A DNA stretch of 64,000 bases, taken from positions 24,890,947 through 24,954,946 of the forward strand of contig NC_092698.1 of the NCBI RefSeq assembly GCF_964275005.1. Reading direction: 5' to 3'. The stretch comes from Diadema setosum. Its lineage: Eukaryota; Echinodermata; Echinoidea; Diadematoida; Diadematidae. The position numbers were made by a program, and so were the translations under genes. This document shows, piece by piece, positions 19,801 through 31,157 of this stretch (its first letter is position 1; each line of letters opens with the position of its first letter). Under the pieces are notes generated by a model that was given only the letters and a program-made list of their open reading frames with translations, made no database searches and had not been told where the DNA came from.

Positions 19801-22227
19801 CATCCCTGTATGTGCAGATTTTACAGTTTTAACCAAATCAGATTAACATTAAGAAGTGCGCGCCAATCTTGTATTTTCTCCAAGTTTGACTTTTCTTTTT
19901 GCATAGTTTAATGTAACACAGAAGATTTTCTCTCCCGTCATGCAATCACCATAACAAAGAGAAGAAAACAAAAATTGCGTAGGAAAGAACGTGCAAATTG
20001 ATGTGTTGTATGTTTGTATCTGAGTCAAGATGCGACAATTTGGCAGTATCAAGTATGTGTCGGTTATTCGGGGAGGGCTAAAATTGCTGATGAGTGGGCA
20101 TTGAGGAGAGATGGAACGCTGCATAATATGAATATGTCGCACATCTGGTAATTGATCTTTGCATTTCCCAGATTCCAGTCACCAGGTAACAACTGGGCCC
20201 CATCTTATAAAAAGTTGATATGATAGCAACTCTTGCTGGAATGGCAATTGTCATAGTAACGACAAGAATCCAGCTTCCTGATTGGCTGTTGCTGTTGGAA
20301 GTTGCCATTCCAGCAAGAGTTGCCATCCTGACATCTTTTATGAAATGGGGCCCTTGTGACTTGAATGCAGACTAATTTTGGTCAATGCACTTTTAGCATG
20401 TTAAGATCTTTGTGATTTTTTTTTTCTCTCTCTCTGTCTTTCATCGACGTCTTTCCAATGATTGTGGGTGCCTGTAATATGAATCATACATGTAATTTGT
20501 ATGTTTGTTTTTCACCTCTAGCGTGGCGTAAAAGGCAAGGAGGCATGTCTTGCTTGTTATCACATAAAATGGCAACATAATTGCGTTAACCAGTCAAAAC
20601 CAAAAGGATCTTTTCGCATTTATTCTTCCATTTCCAGGTTCTCAAGCTTTCTGTGAGAGGGAAGGACAATTACAAGAAGGCAATCGAACTTGCCCTGAGT
20701 ATGACACCGCGCAACTTTCAGGAAGCTGGTGAGATGTCACGACTATCCCCGTCAATTCTTATAAGCCATGATCATTGGAGGAAGAGAGATATAGTTCGTT
20801 TTTAGTTAAGTCCATATGTGAGCGAGAAAAAAATCGTAAACGCGTTGATGATGGAAAAATATCTCTGTACTTTGCTCACAAAGAACTAAACAATTAGAAC
20901 AACGCAATCTTACGTTAACTTTAATTCCGTATATCATTTTGGATACGGTGTATTTCAGATGTTGCAGTTACAACTGTATGCTGCATACTTTCAGTTTTAA
21001 GAACAACGAAGTACTCGACATAGGGAAACAATTTCATTATCCTTGCAGAAGTGTACTACCCCTTTTTTCATCTTTAGAAATGTAAAGATTTCAACCAATG
21101 TGCAATAGCGAGAAAGGAGGTAGGAGAAAATTCATCCCACAAAGTAGACATAGGAATGCAGTTATCATTATACGTTTCACTTTTCCAGCATTACTTTAAC
21201 AAGAGCGTTGTCACATACACACGCACACACACACACACACACGTGCGCACACATACACAGATATGAATAGTTTATACTGACTGCGACATACACTACATGT
21301 TGAGCTCGCACGTCATGAGACATGTTGTATGGGGCGCATTGCTCTCGTTGTGCAGTGCGTGTAAAAACTCTAATTTTTATGAAAAATTTTCACATAGCCC
21401 AGACATTTCATTGTAAGAATTTGACAAAAAAAAATATCGTCCACGTGGTTTCAGTGCACTTCAGTCTCTTTCATTCAAGGATATAAGAAACAGGTCATAC
21501 AAACCCTTGGCATTTTGGCCTCAATCCTAAGTATTCGAATAAGTGTGTATACAAAATTTGTATGCCATTTGATAAGCAAGTATTTATTATGTTAAATCTC
21601 TCGGCACTAAGCATCTATTTGTGAGAAAACATCTCCCTAAAAACTTAAAACAAATGCATGACCTGTTCCTTTCACAGTATTGTAATAGTGAATTTATATT
21701 TCTCAAAATTTTCAAGATTTGCACGATTGATATTCCGCTGACGACCTGTTCACTATTGATACTTTCAGCATGTTGTTACATTCTTACGACGTGGTGATTC
21801 CTTCGTATTGATAAGATGCTCAACAAAGGACATTATTTCTCTCTCAGATTGGTACAAGGAGTCCACAGCCTTCGTGGAGGAATACCAAAATCGTCTCAAC
21901 AAGGAAGAGCATGAAAATAAAGAAAAGAGGTCGGCCCTTGATGAAATGAAAGATGACGTTAGCGAGTTGAAGGACCTTAACAGCACCTCCGGAACAGAGG
22001 AGTTCGTCGAGGAACTCTACAAGAGGTGGCCACCGAAGGCACCAGGGGCTAAGTTCAACAAGAATCTAAGCAAGAAGAAGCTGCTGATCAAAGCTATCAG
22101 CCACTACCATCCGGACAAAGTAAGCAAGGAGATCCACGGAAAGAAGTGGTACTTCTTCAGCGCGGAGATCACCAAGATCCTGAACGAGAGGTACACCAGG
22201 GAAAAGTTCCCTGAGGATCACAAGTAG
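8692..22227 (+). CDS. TPR-like protein with a C-terminal J-like (HPD) domain, eight exons
   Basis: Exons joined by GT-AG splice sites: 8692-9001, 12339-12607, 13196-13352, 14435-14576, 15562-15707, 19598-19761, 20638-20728, 21848-22227. Phases fit at every junction and give 552 residues. The ATG at 8692 is the first after an in-frame TGA at 8680 and has A at -3. Residues 1-103 are basic and Ser/Thr/Pro-rich, probably disordered. Residues about 120-425 are helical with TPR-like pairs such as YEAALACYHNAL, EAITLCRDKDLEQEAIALSR and YKKAIELAL. Residues 427-470 are charged and coiled-coil-like. Residues 477-552 resemble a J domain: helix II (KKLLIKAISHY), HPD at 514-516 and helix III (WYFFSAEITKILNERY), but without the usual helix I motif. 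J domains stimulate Hsp70 ATPase, so a co-chaperone or TPR scaffold role is likely, not proven. I know no named family. Confidence 0.82.
10917..11664. mobile_element. Outer MITE-like element interrupted by the TTAA foldback
   Basis: 'atagtctggtttccagaccc' at the left reappears inverted at the right as 'gggtctggaagccagtct', and 'gcgccctccgcggtgacg' faces 'gacgttgagggcgtc'. The TTAA foldback sits between these ends, so it appears to have jumped into this older element. A related, unpaired copy of the left end is at 8150-8225. Confidence 0.55.
11023..11588. mobile_element. Foldback MITE flanked by TTAA
   Basis: The two ends are near-identical inverted arms of about 180 bp: AGGGAAGATAAACCC at the left matches the complement of the right end, GGGTTTACCTTCCCT, and the similarity continues through 'cgacaatcg/atgcaaaagt' and 'ccgctggatgaggagac'. 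Both ends adjoin TTAA, the target-site duplication used by piggyBac and Kolobok transposons. About 190 bp lie between the arms, with no ORF. Confidence 0.85.
12339..12607 (+). CDS. TPR/J gene, exon 2
   Basis: Acceptor TCTTCCAG ends at 12338; donor CTG|GTAAGG begins at 12608. The exon enters in phase 1 and leaves in phase 0, without stops. It encodes the first TPR-like helix pair (YEAALACYHNAL ... ALKNIAMASWKIA). Confidence 0.85.
12608..13195 (+). other. Intron 2 of the TPR/J gene
   Basis: Holds a short hairpin at about 12710-12752 in which CAGGGAGGTG faces CACCTCCCTG, GTTT repeats, and a (TTTA)n run at 13129-13167. Confidence 0.7.
13196..13352 (+). CDS. TPR/J gene, exon 3
   Basis: Acceptor AACGCAG ends at 13195 and donor AAAG|GTAGGA begins at 13353. 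Phase 0 in, phase 1 out. Encodes 52 residues rich in Trp, Cys and Glu, predicted helical. Confidence 0.85.
13353..14434 (+). other. Intron 3 of the TPR/J gene
   Basis: Poly-A tract at 13781-13805 and a short A-rich run at 13812-13822. No gene or clear mobile element recognised. Confidence 0.6.
14435..14576 (+). CDS. TPR/J gene, exon 4
   Basis: Acceptor ATATGCAG ends at 14434 and donor TTGCG|GTAAGA begins at 14577. Phase 1 in, phase 2 out. Encodes ERIAGFSDFLGC...GVQAWQKGDFKECLR, a TPR-like helix pair. Confidence 0.85.
14591..15106. mobile_element. MITE-like inverted repeat with AACCAGGGAGGTG ends, in intron 4
   Basis: AACCAGGGAGGTG near 14593 and its complement CACCTCCCTGGTT near 15091 face each other about 500 bp apart, with further purine-rich similarity inward. 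The same motif occurs as a small hairpin in intron 2 and alone in intron 1, so it marks a family. No ORF. Confidence 0.5.
15562..15707 (+). CDS. TPR/J gene, exon 5
   Basis: Acceptor TCACACAAG ends at 15561 and donor GCAG|GTAAGC begins at 15708. Phase 2 in, phase 1 out. Encodes a helix pair including NEAERMCQGDPLIDNEI and YLHTCLAESNQARA. Confidence 0.82.
18066..18290. repeat. Tandem repeat, period about 60 bp, four diverged copies
   Basis: The word GGCTGACAAGC (with variants) recurs at 18101, 18161, 18221 and 18268, each preceded by 'gatgccactt..cc' and an A-rich segment. Spacing of the first three is exactly 60. A related single unit is seen at about 34750-34860 ('catctgacaagc', 'gctgccactttcc'). 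Confidence 0.75.
19110..19450. repeat. Dense cluster of degenerate GCGC/ACGCA words
   Basis: Words such as 'gcgcat', 'acgca', 'cgcgca' and 'tgcgta' occur every 10-20 bases across about 340 bp, against a surrounding AT-rich intron almost free of CpG. No ORF and no clear fixed period. Confidence 0.5.
19598..19761 (+). CDS. TPR/J gene, exon 6
   Basis: Acceptor CCTCCTCCAG ends at 19597 and donor GGCAAG|GTATAC begins at 19762. Phase 1 in, phase 0 out. Contains the most TPR-like segment, EAITLCRDKDLEQEAIALSR followed by LGRVYGK. Confidence 0.85.
20195..20353. mobile_element. MITE with GGGCCCCAT terminal inverted repeats
   Basis: 159 bp element in intron 6. GGGCCCCATCTTATAAAA at the left end faces TTTTATGAAATGGGGCCC at the right; inner arms 'gcaactcttgctggaatggc' and its complement also match. 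Arms are about 55 bp. No target-site duplication is evident. Confidence 0.85.
20638..20728 (+). CDS. TPR/J gene, exon 7
   Basis: Acceptor CATTTCCAG ends at 20637 and donor AGCTG|GTGAGA begins at 20729. Phase 0 in, phase 1 out. Encodes KDNYKKAIELALSMTP, the second helix of the last TPR-like unit. Confidence 0.83.
20729..21847 (+). other. Intron 7 of the TPR/J gene
   Basis: AT-rich intron with a (CA)n microsatellite at 21214-21255. No gene or inverted-repeat element recognised. Confidence 0.6.
21848..22227 (+). CDS. TPR/J gene, exon 8 (J-like domain and stop)
   Basis: Acceptor TCTCTCTCAG ends at 21847; the exon runs to TAG at 22225-22227. It encodes a charged coiled-coil-like stretch and then the J-like domain with HYHPDKV. 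Base composition (GC-rich third positions) is clearly coding. Confidence 0.9.
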
Positions 22228-22365
22228 GGCTAATGCTAAACGGATCGAGAGCGCGACACGGCGTGGCTCGCTGGGGCTACATTAGCCCCCAAAAGCTGTA
22301 TGGTGTCTTCAAGGCGACACATCGAAAAAGAGTCCATATCACAGGATGAAAACCGATCAAAGAGA

Positions 22366-22371
22366 AATAAA
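22366..22371 (+). promoter_or_regulatory. Possible poly(A) signal of the TPR/J gene
   Basis: AATAAA about 140 bases after the stop codon of exon 8, the first such hexamer downstream. Position is reasonable; use is unproven. Confidence 0.4.
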
Positions 22372-23268
22372 AAGGAAGGATAACACGTATTATTACAGGG
22401 GGAAAAAAGAAGAGAAGATGATTGGATAACGTAAAGAAACACCATGATTGACAGAGAGAGGATAGAAGGGGTGGAGAGATTGAAGATGAGATGAAAGAAA
22501 ACAAGGACTAACATAACAAGGGGAAGAAAAGTGGGAAAATATGACATTAGATGAAAAATTGTGAGAGAAAGAGAGACATTGATAAAACTCAAAAGGATAA
22601 AGTTCAACAATAGCACAACGTTCTTTGTGTAGACATTCTGTTTTATCTCGCTTAGCTCAGCAAGATAAAAACAAAGTAAAATCTTGTTAATAATATGGAT
22701 TATTTATCTTGTATTTTGAATAATTCTGCTTAAAAATAGTATCGATGATGACTTTCACAATTCTGTAAAGAAATTATTCAGTTAGCCCAAATGAATTGAA
22801 ATCAGAATCAAAATCAGGTAAGAATGTACAAAATTGCATTGTGTGTGCTTCTTGGACTGGAGAGCATGCATAAAAATATTCAAGTAATGCTGAGTTCAAT
22901 ATCAAAAGAAATATTGGGGTTACCGCAAAACCTATAATTTGGAGTGAACGGAGGCACTTTATTGAGTACAAGCACACAAATTAGAAAAGCAGAAATGGTA
23001 AAAGGGAAAAAAATGCCGGAAAATAAAGATTGCGAATAAGTATTAGGAATCTCCTCTTGTTATCAACGTTTTTAGATGCAATGTGTGTAATGAATCGCGT
23101 CTCCGTCTACTTTGAAACATGATTATTATGTTGTGAGGGTAAAAACATGTGTCTCCATAGTAGATATGAGTCAGTCATGAGCTCTGATGGGAATTGGATC
23201 TTAACGTGTGACGCGACACATCTTTGCCGCATTGCTTAAACAAGGATCTCCTTTTCATTTGCGATGTT

Positions 23269-23832
23269 AAAGGTAGGGAATCCCATTTGCATGCCTTAAA
23301 TGAAGAGTTGTATAAATACAGTGGTATGTTGAAGAGAGTATCATTTTAGAAACTCCCATAAAGTATTGAAAGTGGAAGGTAACATTTAGTACATTTTTAT
23401 TGACCGTTAGATTTTGAATTGAATTTTTTTCGGGGCTCACCGTAAATTCTAGTACATTACTAGGCTACCTTTGCAGACCCATGCACAGCATGTGTGTCCA
23501 TCATGTATATTTTGTGAAGAAAGTTCATCAAAACTTACAAACATTTCTATATACATTCTTGCCACACACTCTATATGTTATTACATTAGCTCTTATCCTT
23601 TTAGGTTTGTGTTTATAGATAAAAAAAAAATACAGAAGACTGCAACAAAAAGGCTTAAGTGTGGCTGACACACAGAACTACTGAGTAGTTGAGTTTTGTG
23701 CATTATTCAAATTGTAGATAACTGTTGACTTCCAAATTTCTCAGCAGTGGCCTAAACAAGTCCCCTGAGGTTCATATTTAATGTTTTGCCGCATATTGGG
23801 AGGTCTGTAAAAGGTATCCCCTACCTTTCAGC
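23269..23832. mobile_element. MITE with AAAGGTAGGG ends
   Basis: TTAAAGGTAGGGAATCCC at the left faces GGTATCCCCTACCTTTCAG at the right; inner parts share 'ttaaatga' and its complement in the same order. About 560 bp, no ORF. It lies inside the 22274/24128 inverted-repeat pair. Confidence 0.6.
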
Positions 23833-24187
23833 TCAATCTACTAATGCTAATGAATTCATTATTCGTGAATTCAGTACTCATTTTTGGCGCTTGTGTACTT
23901 TGGCACTATTCCTTTTGAATGTCCGATTTCTCCTGTTTAATACCTAAACAATTTTTCTTTGAAATGCTGAAATCACGTTTCATCAAAAGCATATTGGCCA
24001 AGCAATGTTTTGTTTTGATACGTGGCGTACGTTTGTTGTAGGCCGGTGGAGTATGGACGCTGTTTTCGACTTGTTCGATGTGTCTTCTTGAAGACACCAT
24101 ACAGCTTTATACGGCTAATTTTGCCCCAACGATCCGCGCCCGCACCCGTGCCCCGACTGTTTGGCAAAAGCCATGTAAAGTCATCTG

Positions 24188-24216
24188 TATCACCAAGGAG
24201 CTACTAGCTCCTTGGT
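24188..24216. repeat. Short perfect hairpin
   Basis: ACCAAGGAGCTA is followed after one base by its exact complement TAGCTCCTTGGT. A 12-bp stem with a one-base centre; function unknown. Confidence 0.6.
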
Positions 24217-25094
24217 ATCACGGTGTCCAAGGAAAACCTTTAGTGCTGTTAAACATCCATGCATCTAACGCAGCTTACATGAAAACATAATCGTCATTGA
24301 TATGGAAACAAGGGACAACAAATTTTGTTTTCCGTTAAAGGTATTGGAACAATCACCTCGCCTCGGACAGTGTGTACATGATATGATATTTCTTCATATC
24401 CCCAGCAGAATCACAACAGAGATAATCATATATTATATACATGTATATTCTCATGGGCACACACACACATACACACTACACACGCACGCACTGTGTTAGC
24501 AACATTACTGCCATGTTTTTTGTTGTTGTTGTTTTGTCCGTTTCAGCTTGAGTTGGATGTTCAGAGAGCTGTTGGTTTATTTCATTCATTAAGCACGCTA
24601 TTCATTGTTCTTTCCTGAGGTTAATTCTCACATATCAAAGGTAACCATACGCTAGAAATAGTTTAAGAAATTCTTTGACGATGCTTTATTACGATTCTGA
24701 AGCTTTAGCAAGGCTGTGACATGAATGTATTTTCCGTTGTGACAGTAGGCTTGTAGAAGAAATGAAACGGTACGTTAAACGTGAATATGCTCACTAATTG
24801 ATATAGATTTTTCTATGTCGAGAGGTAATAAGTATGAAAGTAATGTTTACAATGGTAATTCCAGTAATTACGTACTTTTATGAAAGACTGACCTAGAAGT
24901 GTATTGCCAGAAATCTAATTGGCTGACGTGCATATTCTCTCCTATTTTCTCTTCTCTGTTTTGTTCTTCCTTTTACTACACAGCAAGAGATTGAATTAGA
25001 GACAGGTGGCTTCTACCACTACAGTTTATCTCGAATGTTAATGCAGATAAATGCATTAATCAAGTCCAATAATCAAGTTGAAATCTACATCGAA

Positions 25095-25385
25095 ACTTTT
25101 ATTGGTGGTTGAAGATGGTTTTACTATTGAAGTTCCGTCGATATTGTTCGGAGTTTCAGTCGTTGTCTTTTATGTATGGTTTCACAGACATTTTCAGTCG
25201 GCGACTGTGCCATATCAGCCAGTGTCTAATTGATGTTTGGTTAGATGTATAGGTGTGGTTAGATGTTTGGATTTGGTTGTCAGATGCGAATGGAAGTCAG
25301 GAGAATGACTTTACAATGGAATATGTGTTTTAATACAGCTGTAGTAGACACCTTGTATCGTGTCATGATGGGGTGATCGGAATGT
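25095..25385 (+). repeat. Dispersed repeat, diverged copy of 17500-17735
   Basis: The stretch with 'catatcagccagtgtct', 'ggttagatgtataggtgtgg' and 'ttggttgtcagatgcgaatg' is closely similar to 17570-17660 in intron 5 of the TPR/J gene, in the same orientation. No coding sequence; the family is not recognised. Confidence 0.65.
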
Positions 25386-26392
25386 GCGCGTGCTTATGTG
25401 TTAATTGATACAGTGTATAGACGGTTTCGCGAGCGGTGTGATATACTTGTTCCAAGTTCATACAGGAGTCAGAGATAGATTCTTAAAGTAGAGAAAGCAG
25501 GAGATTTAGATATCATGTTTGTTATAAAGTTTTTTGCCTTTTCTGTGGATGTTGAGAATACTAGCTGTCATTAAGTCTTGCCTTTGACCGGGAACATTAA
25601 TTATTATGCGTATGTAAAATCACACATAAAACAACAAATAAAGCGCTAGGAAATAATTTTAGGCTAGTATGTTGCATGCATTTGATGTTCGATATCACAC
25701 CATGTGTAATGAGGGATCAACCATGTACTTACCGGTGGTTGGCCGATTGCCGATCCAAAATGCCATGTTTACCAGACTTTCTATTCAATTTGCTCATATT
25801 TTATATCGTTCACTTTATGCATGATCACCTGTGTAATTTCCCGTGTCATGACTGTTATTTTATTTTAACATGTGTCGTTGTGTAAGAGTAGATTAATAGG
25901 AGAGGTGTTGAGATAAATGTATGTCAAATCGAAGGCATTGAGGTCACACAGCTCGCCATAGACCTAGTGACATGCTTTCCTTTTCACAACTCCTCCCAAC
26001 TTAGATTGTTAATAAGTACGATAGGTTAGATAATGTTGGTGTATATCCTTGTGAATACTAGTATACTATAGTAACACATGTTATAACACAGCAAGCATGC
26101 AATAAAGCGTTATTGGCATTTTGCTTTATACAAACAGAACATGTGGTGTCCTTTTGTCGTGCTAGTAGCCGTGTTTAATAAAGCAGTTTAGGAATGGCAG
26201 TACTGTATTTTTTATTAAAATTTATTATCATTATTATTATCATCATTATTATCATTATTATTATTGTTATTTATTATTATAATTATTTCAAAAGGTCCTC
26301 GCGCTCTTTTTGGGCACTAACATTGTGAGCGAAGAGCTAGCCGAAAGCAAGTGTAACCCGCGCATCACTGACTATAGATAAATGAAAATGAA

Positions 26393-26403
<11 letters not shown>

Positions 26404-26457
<54 letters not shown>

Positions 26458-26512
26458 TATATATATATAAAATATATATATATATAAACATATACACATG
26501 TTTATATATACA

Positions 26513-26570
<58 letters not shown>
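26404..26570. repeat. (TA)n microsatellite
   Basis: About 165 bp of nearly pure TA with short interruptions. Further TA runs are at 27203-27285 and 27944-28000. Confidence 0.95.
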
Positions 26571-26576
<6 letters not shown>

Positions 26577-27198
26577 GTAGTACGATAGCTGTATAGTCAC
26601 TTAATAATTCCCCTAGACCAACCATAACCTGCGTATTTCCTTGCTATGTTTTTACCTAATCGGTACTTTATAACAATGATTAACAGATGAGATCACAGGC
26701 AGAATCTCACTTTTGAAGTCTGTTTATCTGTCTGTCTGTTTGTATTTGTTTGGTTGTTTGTTTATGTGGGCGTATTTAAGTACGCTAGTCTGAGGAAAAA
26801 TAGCTGAACACGGAAGTAGGGAACGTATTTGATTGATTGATTGGAATGTACTTCCACTTTGTTTTCACAAGAACAAGAAACAAACATAATTGAGTTGTAA
26901 TGATTATAAATCAACATTTTGTCCTTTTTTTTGAGAAACAAAAAGTAATCGAAACACAATACGATATAATTCTAAACTTGTACATATGCACCAGGTACTA
27001 GAAGTAAATAAGTAGTAGTCATAAGAACCAAAGTGGGGAAGCCTAAAAGAAGTACAGCTTGTATTACCTAGACCCCCGAAAAATAAATCCCATTATATAA
27101 AAAGCATGACTTCAACACAAACACATTGCGATATAAAACACATTTATATATTCGTTTGGCCGTATGCATGATGTTCTTTTTCTGATTATTGACCGCTG

Positions 27199-27256
<58 letters not shown>

Positions 27257-27759
27257 AATGTATTCATTATATATATATATATAAGAATGTATTCATTGAA
27301 AACGATCTTTTCTTAGTGATAAGCGTATGGTGAAAACGTTTTCATAATCGAAAATAAAGCAAATGTGAACGTAGAATTACCATAATTTTGTCACAATGGC
27401 ATTACACTGACAATCATGATACCATAGTAATGATACACAACATATGAATAACCAAATCTTCCGGAGTGAAGGTGAGAGAATTCTACTAAAGATGAACCAG
27501 TATCAGCACGTTTCCTATTCGTACTTCACTCAATTGGCTCCCTATGGATGTGCAGACTCGTGATACTTACACCATTAGATATACAGTATGCCACCATTAC
27601 ATAATAGTTGTTCTCGTCATTTTGATATCGTTTAGGACTTATTTTGCACCTTTCCTTCTCACAAGACTCACACGGACTGTTTAAGTGGTAGACTTGCTCT
27701 TATTAAACATGAGGAGCGTATAACAGAGCATTTCTTCTATCTACGCAGTACCCTCACCA

Positions 27760-27861
27760 GGCGCGCCGGAAGCAGTTTTGGACTGGGGGGGGGGGGGGGG
27801 CAAATATTGGAGGGGGCTCATGATAGGCCATACATATTTTACACAATACACACACACACAC

Positions 27862-27897
<36 letters not shown>

Positions 27898-27936
27898 CTA
27901 TATATATATATATATATATACATGTGTGTGTGTGTG

Positions 27937-28005
<69 letters not shown>

Positions 28006-28970
28006 TATATATGTAAAGTGGCGTACGGTGGGTCGAAACATTGGGGGTGGGCACCTTGTGGAAAAGTAATTTTGACGGTGTGTATGCATGTGCGTGTGTG
28101 CTGCGCAATAATGAGGCTACAATACATTACGGAATGTGATACATTCAACAACGCAGTCATTGAGCAACATTGTAAGTTTTCCTTACATGGATTATGGAAT
28201 GACGGTGTGACACGACAAATTATATACTGTCAGCAACATCAGGAGAATTGCATAACAATAAAATGCGAGCGAGCGGAGCGAGAGAGCTTGAAAATTTTGA
28301 CATTTTACAGTCCCAAAACTGCCGTTTGTAGCTATATCTGTCGCTTTAATTGGAAATTAAGGGGGGGGGGCATCGGGCGCAACTGCTGGCAATTAATGGC
28401 GGCAACATTAGGAGAATGGCATAACCATTCAATGCGAGCGAGCGAAGCGAGCGAGCTTGAAATTTTGACATTCTACAGTCCCAAAAACTGCCGTTTGTAG
28501 CTATATCTTTCGCTTTGGAAATTAATGGGGGCGCATCGGGCGCAACTGCTGGCAATTACTGGCAGCAACATTAGGAGAATGGCACAACCATTCAATGCGA
28601 GCGAGCGAAGCGAGCGAGCTTGAAAATTTTGACATTCTACAGTCCCGAAACTGGCGTTTGTAGCTATATCTTTCGCTTTGGAAATCAATGGGGGTGCATC
28701 GGGCGCAACTGCTAGCAATTACTGGCTGCAACATTAGGAGAATGGCATAACCATTCAATGCGAGCGAGCGAAGCGAGCGAGCTTGAAAATTTTGACATTC
28801 TACAGTCCAAAAACTGCCGTTGTAGCTATGTTTTTCGCTTTGGAAATTAAGGGGGAGGCGCATCGGGCTCAACTGCTGGCAATTACTTGCTGCAACGTTA
28901 GGAAAATGCATAATGAATAAATTTGACGATTAATTTTGGCATTTTACAGTCCCCAAACTGCTGTTTGTAG

Positions 28971-29009
<39 letters not shown>

Positions 29010-29343
29010 AGCTTTGGAAATAAAGGGGGGGGGGCGGCCCAGGCGCAACTGCTGGCAATTACTGGCAGCAACATTAGGAGAATGGCATAGCGATGAATGC
29101 GAGCGAGCGAGCTTGAAATTTTGACATTTTACAGTCCAAAAACTGCCGTTTGTAGCTATGTTTTTTTCGCGTTATTCATTTATATACATATCTATCTATT
29201 TTATCTATTTTTATTTATTTGTTTATCTTTTTATTTTATTTTATTTATTTCTTCTTTTTTTTTTGGGGGGGAGGGCTTTTTTTGGGGGGGGGGGGGGGGG
29301 GGCAAAAATGCGTTTTGCCCCCCCCCCCCACTTCCGGCGCCCG
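27760..29343 (+). mobile_element. Element with GGCGCCGGAAG/poly-G ends and internal tandem repeats
   Basis: The left end 'gcgcgccggaag' followed by a G tract (27785) faces the right end, a C tract followed by 'cttccggcgcc' (29331). Inside are (CA)n and (TA)n runs and then about six copies (28227-29156) of a roughly 170-bp unit with 'gcgagcgagcgaagcgagc', 'ttttgacattctacagtcc', 'aactgccgtttgtagctat' and 'gggcgcaactgctggcaatt'. No ORF. The design, short inverted ends around a tandem core, suggests a non-autonomous DNA element. Confidence 0.6.
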
Positions 29344-29930
29344 ATATAAATCTCCGCACACCTAGCTAACCTCTAGCAAATATTCAAAGCTTCTTCTGAA
29401 CAATAATTATTTAGCATCCTTTTGTACATTTGTAAGTGATTTGATTTTTTTTTTAGCTGATACACTGCGTACAAGCTGTATTCAGCTTATTTTTCCCATG
29501 CGATGTTGCATACATACTATGACACATGACTATGACGAATTTGTTTACACAAGTATAAGGAAGCAAATACTACTTCCAATTTCACACCTTATCTAAAGTA
29601 CTTAAAATTGATAGAGTAAAATCAGAAAGTTGTGTATTGATTATTATTTTTTATTGTTGCCTTGTTTGCCGAGGATGTTCATGTTGGTTGGGACCAGACG
29701 CTAATTGAGGTAATGACTAGGCGTACTTATCAATCCGCCATTCGTCCATTTATGTTTGCAAACAGATATCATAAAAATGGAATTTTTTTTTTTTGGTCTT
29801 TCTAATCAGTTAATTAAGATTATTAATAAAGTGAAGCTCTTTTGAGTATCCAGTACGCATTGCTTATTGCGACGTCAATAATACCTTGTAATAGTATTAG
29901 GCCCCAATGATGATGATGATGATGATAGTA

Positions 29931-30098
<168 letters not shown>

Positions 30099-30788
30099 AC
30101 TAATAAAACCAATTTTTTTTTTTATATGCGCGTTGATGAAAATTTCAGTGCGCTTTACAGACCATCATTACCACCGGTCACTGGATACAGTACGTTATTT
30201 CAATCCAGCGCTGACAAAGTTCAGATTTCCACTTCCTGGGGAACATCCAGCCCCCTAATTATTAATAGTTTATGAAAAGGAAACAAATTCATTTTGTTTC
30301 TGTTTCCATGTCAATTCAATTCAATTCAATTCATTTATTTCATTCTCATTTTCTTTCCAACAAAACATAACACGAGGTAAATCAGAAAATCCATCATAAG
30401 CATGTATACAGTACAAAGTGCGAAGGATTAACGATATACAACAAACTAATAGAGATGAATCATGTATACATACGGGAAAATACAAAGTTATATTTTGAGG
30501 AGAAAAAAAAAACTGAGGAAATTAGGTGGAGGCAGCATTGGGGGCCATGTCATCTTTACCTCATCCAGTGTGGTTCCTTTGGCTAATATCACTGTACCGC
30601 AAGAACACGGGAAACTGCTTAATTTGGATATGATTTGATGAAACTTCATTTCAGTCTGGTTGTAGTCTGATTTCAGCCTGTTCATTGAAGACAATTTCAT
30701 CATGGCTTTGAAGTGCAGTGAGATGACAACATGAAACTCGCCGAGCCACTAGGCGATTTCTTAGGACTTCAAAGTTATTGAACCTCCT

Positions 30789-31157
30789 CAGGGCGGATCT
30801 AGCTTTTTGCTACGGGGGTGGGGGTACCCAATGACGACGCACGGAGCATCGTCCACGAGCCGCGAAGCGGCGAAGTGCAAACCGGGAAGTGGGGGGGGGG
30901 GTCCGAGAGGGGGCTGTCAACCCTTCTCGGCGATTTTGTTTTGTTTTGTTTTGTTTTGTTTTTCTATTTTGAGCCCTTGTAGGTGGTGTTTTCCTGGCAT
31001 CTATACTCGCACAATGGAGACCATAAACAGCAGTGCATGATAACGTCTGTTTATATCAAGTAAAATATTCCACATCACATTTTCACATGACAGCCCAAGT
31101 GGGGGGATGGTGGTAAACCCCCTAGTCTCCCTCCCCCTTCACACTCCAGATCAGCCA
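30789..31157. mobile_element. G-rich MITE with CAGGGCGGATCTAG-type ends
   Basis: CAGGGCGGATCTAGC at the left faces CTCCAGATCAGCCACTG at the right, with G tracts inside the left end and C-rich sequence inside the right end. Similar ends (GGATCCAGG/CCTGGATCC) bound an element at 61435. No ORF. Confidence 0.5.

Larger units (their letters stand above)
22274..24128. mobile_element. Possible 1.85-kb element bounded by 55-bp inverted repeats
   Basis: 'agctgtatggtgtcttcaag' with flanking 'acacatcgaa' at 22300-22326 is found inverted at 24067-24108. Outward of this, 'ggggctacattagcc' faces 'ggctaattttgcccc'. About 1.75 kb lie between, with no long ORF and with another MITE nested inside. This could be a non-autonomous transposon, or two independent copies of a short repeat. 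Confidence 0.5.

Noticed and set aside
26365..26625. Tyr/Ile-rich frames in TA repeats (also 27741-28160 and 39657-39842)
   Set aside because: Translations of microsatellites, not genes.
28346..28911. Repeated frames with SLRSLALNGYAILLML
   Set aside because: They are translations of the tandem repeat unit; the same peptide recurs because the DNA recurs.
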